Part shown: positions 39,480 to 47,017 of the stretch, one piece after another
How the letters are laid out: each line of letters starts with the position of its first letter
How positions within the stretch are numbered: the stretch's first letter is position 1
Source of the DNA: Chara braunii
Taxonomy: Eukaryota > Streptophyta > Charophyceae > Charales > Characeae
Direction: 5' to 3'
NCBI GenBank assembly: GCA_003427395.1
Contig: BFEA01000326.1
Span: 1,458,974 to 1,505,990, forward strand
DNA length: 47,017 bases
Notes under the pieces: generated by a model
The model's input: the letters and a program-made list of their open reading frames with translations, nothing else
Told to the model about the DNA's origin: nothing
The model's database searches: none
Program-made: the position numbers and the translations under genes

Positions 39480-41374
39480 ACTCCGGCGGATTGGGAAGTG
39501 ATGTCGCTGCACTTCCCGCGATACTCAGTTTCCCGAGCTTGGACGTTTTGACATTCTCCTTATCCTTGTCGAGGCATCCGCTGGTGATGTGTTTGGTGCT
39601 GTTGCACCAAAAGCAGCATCCTCATTTTTGTCGCAACTTGAACATGTCTTCAGTAATGTCGAACTTTGTCCATGGTGTCTGTCGTGCTCCATCTGCCGAC
39701 GCTAGTTTTGGCTTTTGTTTTCCCCCTCGGGGTTGTGAGCGTTGTGGTGGTATCGCTGCCGCCACATCTCCGTCACTTGATGTAGACGCGGCTGCGGGGT
39801 CCTCACTTGTTCCTTGCTGGAGTGCTGCTACTTGCGGCGTCCGTTGACCTTTGCCTTTCTCCACGTAATCGGGCTGTTGGCGGGGCGGCCAATGAGGCCG
39901 CCCGCCAGTTACCTTGTATGAGCTCCCTTGCCTTTGATATCATGTCATCAAAGGTCTCATACTGGAATTCGCTGCCCAAAGCAGCAGTCAAGGCGTCTCA
40001 TGACCGGACGAAGAACTCGGCCTGGATTGAGTCGAACGGTAAGTTCAACTCTGGGGTGGCGACAAGTCGTTGCCACTCCGTCAGCCATCCCCGTGACGTC
40101 TACTGCCCTTGGTATATGCGGAAGATCTTAATCATGGCGTGCCGTTTGTGATTGTTGACCATGAACCGGGTCTTCCATTTCTTCTCGAATTTCTCCCACG
40201 TAATCTTAGTGTGGAGGTTGGCGATGGTGCATTCCAACGTGACGGCCATGTGTGTCATGAAAGCCTGCGCCCCTCCGATGAGTTGGAGGTAGAGTGCGTC
40301 AAGCCGCCGATATGCGGGGGTGTGATGTGCATCCGCCTCCACGTTGAAAGCCATCTACCATTGCAGCGGATCAGTCTTGTGATAGTCATCGAACTTCTCG
40401 ATCTTGAAGTTCGGCATCTTCCATTCCTTGGCGGCAGCGGCCGGTCGTTGCTCAACATGGTCGTTGAGCGTCTGCAGCTGATTGTTGACTGTCGATGCTC
40501 CAGCAAACTTGCTGATGTCGCCGAGGGATGCAACCACGTGGTTGATCCGCTCTTCGAGTTGCTTGGCCTGCGCGGCCAAAGCTGGGCTGCAGTCTACCAC
40601 TGCACTGGCTGTTGACGCAGCTGCCGACAGTTGTGCCAACCCCATGCTGACATCGGTCTGCAACTGGTTGTTGAATGTCTGCTGCTGGCTGTTGGCGACG
40701 TGTAGTGTGCTGATCTCGGCCTGCAGGGTAGCGATCTTCTTGTCCAATGCCTTGAATGTTGTTTCATGGCGGATGAAGACCTGCCGCATGGCCAGCAGTT
40801 CACGTTGCTGCCAATTGCAAGTGTACAACAGATTGTCCATCAAAACTGTTGTGGCTTCCTTGTTTCTCTCGTCCTCAGTCGGCTCCTCTTGTTCTTCATT
40901 TCCTCGGAAATGCTGCTGTCGGAGCACACCCCGATACATGGCTTCGTCGTTGGCGAGCTCCATTGTAGCTTGGTAACGGGCTTGGTTCTGACTTGCTTCG
41001 ACCTGCTGCTGTTGCAACCGTGCGGCTGCTGCAGCTTCTGCTGCGGCCTGCTGGCGTGCTGCCTCTGCCTCTGCCAGCTGGCGTTGAATTTGTTGCTGGC
41101 GGGCGGCTTCCTCCTCTTCCCACTTGCTGAGTTCAGTTGTCGTAGTTTCCGAGTAGATCTGGAGCCGTTTGAGAAACGCTAGAAGCGGTTCATCGGCCTG
41201 CTGAACTGGGATAGGGGGGGTAACCGTCCTCTTGGGGCTGGCTTGTGCATTGTCGTCAGAGGTAGCAGTTATGGTCGTGCGCCGCCTGCGCGGGATCCGG
41301 GGGGTCTTAGGTTCCTCTTGAGGCTTGGCTGCTGCGGACCCGCGCTCAGCAAGCCGTTGGATGCGGCGCATCAA
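39480..41374 (-). pseudogene. E4 gag
   Basis: The start at 41374 (MMRRIQRLAERG) opens a 339-codon frame with an Ala/Gln-rich coiled-coil region (about residues 75-130, EEEEAARQQQIQRQLAEAEA) and KKIATLQAEISTLHVANSQ. TAG at 40355-40357 interrupts the capsid-like part (TDPLQW, then HTPAYRRLDALYLQLIGGA, ITWEKFEKKWKTRFM). A zinc knuckle CFWCNSTKHITSGC is encoded near 39620-39578. Gag packages the RNA in the virus-like particle. Confidence 0.85.
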
Positions 41375-41379
41375 GTACT

Positions 41380-41640
41380 CTGGTCTTCGTCTGCTGCTGA
41401 TATGTCACCGCCGAGGTGGCACCTGCTGATGTGGCACTACTGAGGTGGCCGTTGCTGACTGGGCACTCGGCTGTCGTGGCACGCTGAGGTGGCACGTGGC
41501 TGATGTGGCAATCTGCGTTCGTGGCCAGCTGCTGATGTGGCACAATGCTGACGTGGCCGGAGACTGACGTCCGTGGTACCGAGAGGAGGAGAGAGAAGGC
41601 AGGGTGTGGAGGAAGGGCAGAGAGGCAAACAATGCACAGA
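41380..41640 (-). promoter_or_regulatory. E4 leader with repeated GTGGCA-type motifs
   Basis: On + about ten copies of (C/G)TGGC(A/C) occur between 41405 and 41560, such as CTGATGTGGCA, CTGAGGTGGCA and CTGACGTGGCC. This resembles the E2 leader although the two elements are otherwise unrelated in sequence. It ends before an AT-rich block. Confidence 0.55.
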
Positions 41641-41886
41641 CGTCCCTTTCTCGCCTGACCTCGAAATTTGACACTAATCAAAGGGGGAAAAAAAAAAAAT
41701 TCCCCCCCCTTACAAAAATTTCGAATTTTGAGAAATTAAATGAATTTTAATCGAAAAATACGAATTTAATAAAATTTAATTTTGGCAATAGATTAAATAT
41801 TTAATTAAAAAATATTTAAATTTGCAATAATTAATTTTGCAAAAGTTAAATATTAAATCAAGAATATTTAAATTTGCTGATTATTT
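41641..41886. other. AT-rich block between E4 leader and E3 LTR
   Basis: Over 80 percent A+T, with many AAATATTTAAAT and AATTTAAT strings. It lacks a primer-binding site for the E3 LTR and has no gene. It could be the relic of another element or the insertion target. Confidence 0.5.
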
Positions 41887-42893
41887 TGCAATGTGCCCAG
41901 TCGTGATAATCAGTCGTCACTCGCAAAGACAAAATAAATGAACGCTGCTGATAAATCATAATAATAATGATCCCAAAATGAGAGAGAATGCATGCACAGA
42001 CGAGAGAAGGAGGAGGGAGAATAGACTTTGAGAGGGTGGAAGAGTCTCCTCCCTACCGCCCACTTCCTCTTCGGGCACTTCCTCCTCCTAGCAGCATAAT
42101 CGTGTCTCAATCAGAGATCCGGACACCCAAGACACTGTAGACCAATAGTGCCACGTAGCACCAACAGACCAGTCATCAAGCAGCAACGTGACGACGAAGT
42201 TGAAGACACCAGGTACGTATCACGACCCAAACCACAGTCCTGAATCCTTCTTCCGAATACTTGTCAAGCAGAACAGCAATACAGGCGCCCAACGCCTTCC
42301 ACCTCAGCAACAATACCACGTGGCAGCAGTCACGAAGATGACACGTGACATCTGCCACGTCGATAACCCCTCAGACAGTAGTGCGCCAGCCAGCATGCTG
42401 GTCGCACAGCACACTCAAGCCACGAACCAGCGACGAGCGCCGGTCGTCAAGTTTTCCCCGCAGCGTCTCGCCAGCATAGAGCCGGCGTTGACGAGAGAGC
42501 GTCGAGTCCCCATAGACTCCAGACGAGAGTCTAGATGTCAAAGCTAGGAAGTCAGCCCAATATGTAGTGTTGACGGCGGGGTCTGGGCCCCAGTCCTCAA
42601 GTCAGACACGGCCGAGATCGATTGTCGTCGACGGCCTGGATTGAGTTGAAACTGTATCCTCCTTGGTCCACCGTTCTGACTGGGTATCTGCACACATACA
42701 AGTCAATGCACACGACCAAGGGCCTGGGCGAGGTACCTGGACCTACAGTTCACTTTGACCTTTAAATTTCTTGCTGTGCGTGGTCACACAGCACCCGCAG
42801 CGGCCTGAGGCCGAGCAGCGCGTGGTCGCACTGCTCGCTGGGCCTGGGCTTGGGTTACAGCACCCAGGCCGCTGCTGAACGCGGTTTACTGCA
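41887..42893 (-). repeat. E3 3' LTR
   Basis: On minus, after GGCCGGCAGGAA, the LTR starts TGCAGTAAACCGCG at 42893 and ends GGGCACATTGCA at 41887 (1007 bp, against 1011 for E2). Start, end and internal blocks are alignable with the E2 LTR but clearly diverged. CACGTGG/GACGTGG motifs occur around 42310-42360. Confidence 0.8.
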
Positions 42894-42916
42894 TTCCTGC
42901 CGGCCCGAATTCGAGT
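42894..42916 (-). other. E3 polypurine-tract region
   Basis: On minus GAACTCGAATTCGGGCCGG then CAGGAA precedes the LTR, alignable with the E2 tract. It is less purine-rich than in E2, so function is doubtful. Confidence 0.6.
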
Positions 42917-42932
42917 TCCACCGCAGAAATAC

Positions 42933-45900
42933 TTAAGATTTCAGTCCGCGTTCATAACTAGCAACAATATCAGGAACAGTATCCATCAGTTCCCGTCTGC
43001 TAAACCAACGGTCTTCAGAGACATCTTGGAACTGGAATCTCACTTTATACTGCTTCTGAGGTCTGCCTCTTCCACTAGTAGAAAAGAATCCATGGTCAGT
43101 AATTTTCTCAACCACATAGCTGCCATTCATAGAAGGAGTTATGGCAGATGGTCGGTGAGGAAATTATGTTCCTTCTACATATGGAAGCAGTTTAGACGCG
43201 TGAAAGACGGGGTATGTCCGAAGATGAGGGGGAATGTCAATCCGGTATGATGGTCCATCGGCATCCCCTATCACCTTNAGAACTTCCCANGGTCCNNGAT
43301 AAACAGGCATCAGTTTCTGAGAAACATCCTCTTCTAGAGTGAACTCTTTGGACTTAACCCAGACCAAGTCACCAACTTGAAAAGTAGACGGGCGGCGGTG
43401 TTTGTTAGCTTGTTCAATCATGCGCTCTTGGGTTTTCCTCAGATTCTCCTTCACCTTTTTAATGTCTTCCTGAAACATAATGGCATATTCCTTTGTCCCT
43501 GGTGGAAGTCTAAGAAACTGATCCCTGGTTAAAACATCAATGGGACGCTTAGACTTTCATCCCTTGTGCAATGCGTTAGGTGTGCGTCCCGTCGCGGTAT
43601 GCACACTATTGTTATATGCACCGACAATCTTGGGTAAGTTCTCATCCCAGTCTATTTGGTCAGGACGGACATACATTCTCAGAAGTTGTTGGACCATACG
43701 GTTCATTTGCTCAGACTGGCCATTCGTTTCAGGGTGTCTACCTGACGACATGGTGAGTCGTGTACCGTAGGCCTCCATCAGCTTCTGCCAAGGCATGCTT
43801 GTGAACCTGACATCGCGGTCAGATATGATAGACATGGGAAACCCATACTCAGTTACCCATCGCATCTGAAATTTAGCAATCACAAGCTCAGTCTTGGCCT
43901 CTGCAGGCAAGGGTATGAACATGGCATATTTAGAGAAACGGTCAACCACAACCATAACTTGACTATTGCCATTTCGAGACTTGGTGAGTTTCATGAAGTC
44001 TATGGACACAGACTCACCTGGCTCACTCGGAACAGGTAGTGGTCGGAGAAAACCCAAAGGGTTCTCATGAGACGGTTTGTTTCTCTGACATACTTGGCAC
44101 GTACGAACATACGTTAGTACATCCTCTTTTAAACCCTTCCATTCATAGTGCTCACGCACCTCAGCATACGTCTTCTTGAAACCAAAGTGTCCCTCTGTGT
44201 CATGACATTCCCCAATCAATAGACTTTTAAGTTCTTCCTTGTGAGGAATGCACAATCTCTGTTCCGTCTGGTCCAACAAGAAGAGTAAGCCATCAGACAA
44301 TCGATAGTGAGGAAGTTGGGATAGGTCCTTGGCTAGGATATCCATGATTGGTTTCCAGACAGGGTCAGTGGCATATCCAGCGCGAATCTGATCTTTCACA
44401 TCATTCCCAACATCCAGGTAAGAGATTATAGCCCCAAAGAAATCACTCCTCCTAGATAGTGCGTCTGCTACAACATTAGACTTACCTTTAATTGTTTTGA
44501 GTTCGAAATCAAAGGTATCAATAAAAGCACACCAACGCACCAACTTGTCAGACAATCGAGGTTGTGTCTTGATCCACTTTAGAGTCGAGTGGTCCGAGTA
44601 CACAGTGAAGTGTCTGCCAAGGAGATAGTGTTTCCACGTTTCTAGGGCACAGACTAATCCATATAACTCCCTTTCGTAGGTGGAGTTGGCGACTTTGTCG
44701 CACGGCAGTCGTTTAGACATAAACTCAATAGGGCGGTAGCCCTTGCCGTCGTCTTGCTGTAAGACAGCGCCAACACCATACTGACTTGCGTCAATCGTAA
44801 CAATGAAAGGAAGAGACGGGTCGACAATCTTGAGGACAGGATAATGAGTTAGAGCATATTTCAACTTTCGGAAAGACAAATCATAATCCTTATCCCATAG
44901 CCAGACAGTACCTTTCTTAAGCAACCTTCTCATTCGTGCAGCGATAACAGAAAAGTTCCTAACAAACTTCCTATAGTAACTCGCCAAACCAAGAAAAGAT
45001 CGAAGGTCTGTTAGAGTCTTTGGCTGTGGCCAATCTCTGATTGCCGAGATCTTCTTTTCCTCAGGCCTCAATCCCTCCTCGTTCACTATATGTCCCAAGT
45101 ATAGGACCTCAGACTTAGCGAACTCGGATTTCTTTGGGTTGAGCTTGAAGTTACCCTCGCGTAACTTCCCGAGTACTAGACGTAGATGTTTCTGGTGATC
45201 GCCTAGTGTTTTACTATATACTAGAATATCATCCAGATAGACGATGACGAAGTCGTCGAGCCATTGCCTGAACAACTCGTTCATGGACCTTTGAAAGGTC
45301 GCAGGTGCGTTCGTTAGACCAAATGGCATCACGATGAACTCGTAATGACCATACCTCGTACGAAACGCAGTCTTATGCTGATCGGACGGATCCACCTCGA
45401 TCTGGTGGTACCCAGACTTAAGGTCGATCTTACTAAAGACCTTACAACCCTGCAACTGATCCAAGAGATCGTCGATCCTTGGCAAAGGTTCGGCGTTTTT
45501 GACGGTGACGGCATTCAACCCTCGGTAATCGATGCAAAGGCGCAGCTCACCTTCCTTTTTGGGCACAAACAAGACAGGTGCGCCATAAGGAGAGGAGCTA
45601 GGGNGAATCCATCCCTTCTCCGTCAACTCAGACAATTGTTTTTTTAGTTCCTCAAGTTCCCTTGGAGACATGCGATAGATAGGGCCCTTGGGAATCTTGC
45701 TACCGGGCACGATCTCTATCGTGTGCTTGATAACTCGCGAAGTGACCCCGGTAGGCTCAGACATAATATAGGCAAACTCCGTTAGGAGTGCATCTATACC
45801 AGGAGGATGGGTAGTTGAAGACTCTCCTACTTTCTTAACTAATAACATTACTACCTCATCCTCTAACTTCTTCTTTGGAACCATCGATCGAAATGCAGGG

Positions 45901-45968
45901 TAGCTCATGCAACAGAAAGACAAGACAGAATCAGACCCTGACCGATGATACAACTTAATTGATTGCAA
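42933..45968 (-). pseudogene. E3 reverse transcriptase, RNase H and integrase
   Basis: An 803-codon open frame (45968-43557). RT: KGWI, then motif [16 protein letters not shown] (residues 178-192), motif [14 protein letters not shown] (214-226), YLDD at 244-247. RNase H: Asp393 in IDASQYGVG, Glu434 (YERE), Asp459 (YSDH) and Asp502 (ADALSRR). Integrase: CHDTEGHFG with CQVCQRNK, then [14 protein letters not shown] and [10 protein letters not shown], so DDE is complete. TGA at 43557 (Trp of HKGW in E2) and TAA at 43164 interrupt the same frame, which continues through FHASKLLPYVEG and the chromodomain-like tail to the stop at 42933. Three Ns lie near 43278-43297 and one at 45604. Confidence 0.93.
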
Positions 45969-46487
45969 TTCAGACGATTCATCCTTGATTCGTACTTCTT
46001 TCTATTTGAAATCAATCTTGGGATCAGCTTTCTCGTGCCAATCCATTCCCAAGATGATATCAAATGGCATGTCCTTCTCGATCAGGAAGGGAAGCTCATG
46101 CCAAATCTTCTTCCCATCCTTGGTACTGAACTGACAACGAACACGATCGACGTACTGCGTTACCGTCATCGTGATTTTGTCAGCCAACATAGACGTGATC
46201 GGTTTAGACAAAGTCTGGATCTTCATGCCGAGATGCAACTTGCGGATTGCACGTTCAGACATGTAAGATCGTGTGGACCCAGGGTCCAACATCGCACCAA
46301 CGTGTGTGCGATTGACAACCAAATCGGCAATCAATAGTTCCCCCTTAGACTTGGCTTTCTTTGCCCACGAACTGTGTAACGCGACTGGCTCGCTACCCAG
46401 CTCGTCAAGGGAGTCGTCCAGAGACAGACATAAGACAGGAGTGGGGATATCTGAACGACGGGCGGAAGGGTTTCCATTCTCTGCCAC
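45969..46487 (-). pseudogene. E3 protease
   Basis: In frame with the RT except for TAG at 46002-46004. The active-site text is VGAMLDPGSTRSYMS: the catalytic Asp is followed by Pro instead of the Ser seen in E2 (LDSGSTRSYIS). PFDIILGMDWHEKADPKIDF at the end is well conserved. The Ser-to-Pro change would be expected to damage the DSG loop. Confidence 0.9.
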
Positions 46488-46548
46488 GGGAGCCGGAGTG
46501 TGGAAAGGGATCGTAGGCGCCTTGCATGTGATCGCACACTCCGACTCT

Positions 46549-46589
46549 GTAGGAATAGATGTTATTCCTACTGGCTGCTTTCTTTTGAA
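46549..46589 (-). promoter_or_regulatory. E3 counterpart of the gag/pol frameshift signal, slippery site decayed
   Basis: On minus the heptamer is T TCA AAA (46589-46583), where E2 has C CCA AAA; two C-to-T changes explain the loss. The hairpin GTAGGAATA-ACATC-TATTCCTAC (46571-46549) pairs perfectly over 9 bp. Compared with E2, one pair changes G-C to A-T and another T-G to T-A. Gag stops just inside the hairpin, and pol follows in the -1 frame. Confidence 0.65.
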
Positions 46590-47017
46590 TTCCTAATCAA
46601 CGGATAAAAGGCAATGACATGCCCCGCAGTGCCACATTTGAGGCACTGCGCATTATCCATCCTATCTTGCCACACCTCCCGGGTTAGTCCCATCTTCAGC
46701 CACGGTCTGCCGGCCGCAATCCCAGGATGGTATGGGAAGGAGCGTGGTCTTCCCTTCGGTCGAGTGTTCGATGACGGTCCTCCCTTGTTGACCGTCGCAG
46801 CAGTGATCTCCCCCTTTCCGGAGTCACTGTTGCTCTCACCACCACCCTCGGACTCCAATGGCCATTTCTCCATTGTATCGTCGTCGAATACGACGAGGGT
46901 GTGGTCTTGGCGCTTTTGACATCATATGACCCGCTTGCCGTAGCCTCCTCGACCGCCTCCTCCTCCATTCTTTACGGCAGCAGCATAGGAACCTTTGACT
47001 TGCGAAGTCATTTGTTC
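46568..47017 (-). pseudogene. E3 gag C-terminus
   Basis: Enters from the window edge: MTSQVKGSYAAAVKNGGGG, then a TGA near 46922 where E2 has Trp (LWRQKRQDH), DHTLVVFDDDT, a Ser/Gly-rich linker, and FPYHPGIAAGRPW. The zinc knuckle reads CLKCGTAGHVIAFY, so the last Cys of CX2CX4HX4C is Tyr here (Cys in E2). The frame ends SSQ and TAG at 46568-46570. Confidence 0.88.

Larger units (their letters stand above)
34468..41640 (-). mobile_element. E4: decayed Ty3/gypsy element of a second family
   Basis: On minus: leader with GTGGCA motifs (41640-41380), gag (41374 to about 39500), protease, RT, RNase H, integrase and C-terminus (ending 35597), purine tract and 3' LTR. Pol is split over all three frames. 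Codon use and protein sequence differ strongly from E1-E3. The 5' LTR is absent: an AT-rich block and then the E3 LTR lie where it should be. Confidence 0.88.
41887..47017 (-). mobile_element. E3: well-preserved Ty3/gypsy element of the E2 family, cut by the window edge
   Basis: On minus: gag C-terminus from the edge to 46568, protease, RT, RNase H, integrase and chromodomain-like tail ending 42933, then purine tract and 3' LTR 42893-41887. Protein identity to E2 is high along pol. The large pol frame has only three in-frame stops after the protease start. Gag N-terminus and 5' LTR are outside the window. Confidence 0.93.

Noticed and set aside
40482-41182. Plus-strand frames of 138-164 codons
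   Set aside because: Antisense to the E4 gag frame, which has a coiled-coil and zinc-knuckle context and matches element structure.

Overview
The window looks like repeat-dominated nuclear DNA of a green plant lineage. The evidence is nuclear copies of plastid genes (23S rRNA, atpH, probably rpoC2), a nuclear copy of mitochondrial cox1 joined to a small-subunit rRNA fragment, a U6-like snRNA copy, a 25S rRNA fragment, and four Ty3/gypsy elements of which two have chromovirus-like C-termini. A charophyte alga such as Chara would fit, but that is inference. I found no intact host protein gene. Scattered single Ns in repeats suggest collapsed or uncertain assembly positions.

Layout. 1-2.45 kb: microsatellites (AC, CT, poly-T, poly-C) and C/T-rich sequence. 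2.45-5.0 kb: noncoding DNA dense in hairpins, with a ~122-bp tandem array of alternating unit types (3441-4005) and seven dispersed hairpins whose stems differ but whose loop is conserved (4277-5001). 5.0-10.7 kb: gene-poor, with a degenerate 25S rRNA fragment near 7.8-8.05 kb. 10.76-11.1 kb: an LTR fragment.

11.2-22.4 kb: element E1, a decayed gypsy element on + with its 3' LTR at 21148-22398. It is interrupted by a chimeric mitochondrial fragment (13.02-13.56 kb) and by a ~6.6 kb block (14.32-20.92 kb) that begins with plastid 23S/atpH DNA and ends with rpoC2-like DNA. Inside that block, on the minus strand, lies the most unusual locus of the window: a broken reading frame of about 3 kb combining a non-gypsy reverse transcriptase, a Ser/Thr/Pro-rich linker, a Josephin-like (ataxin-3 type) cysteine protease with catalytic Cys, His and Asn at the expected spacing, and a Cys/His-rich RING-type zinc module.

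22.6 kb: U6-like snRNA copy. 23.4-32.7 kb: element E2, a gypsy element on + with both LTRs, primer-binding site, purine tract, gag and pol, split by a ~514-bp hAT-like MITE. Its gag and pol are in different frames, joined by what looks like a canonical -1 frameshift signal (slippery heptamer, 8-nt spacer, hairpin). The hairpin is kept with compensatory changes in E3. 33.05-34.34 kb: an LTR on minus with minisatellites. 34.47-41.64 kb: element E4, a second gypsy family on minus, degraded. 41.89-47.0 kb: element E3 on minus, closely related to E2, best preserved, running off the right edge.

In most elements many stops are explained by C-to-T changes (CAA/CAG/CGA/TGG to stop), consistent with decay of methylated DNA.
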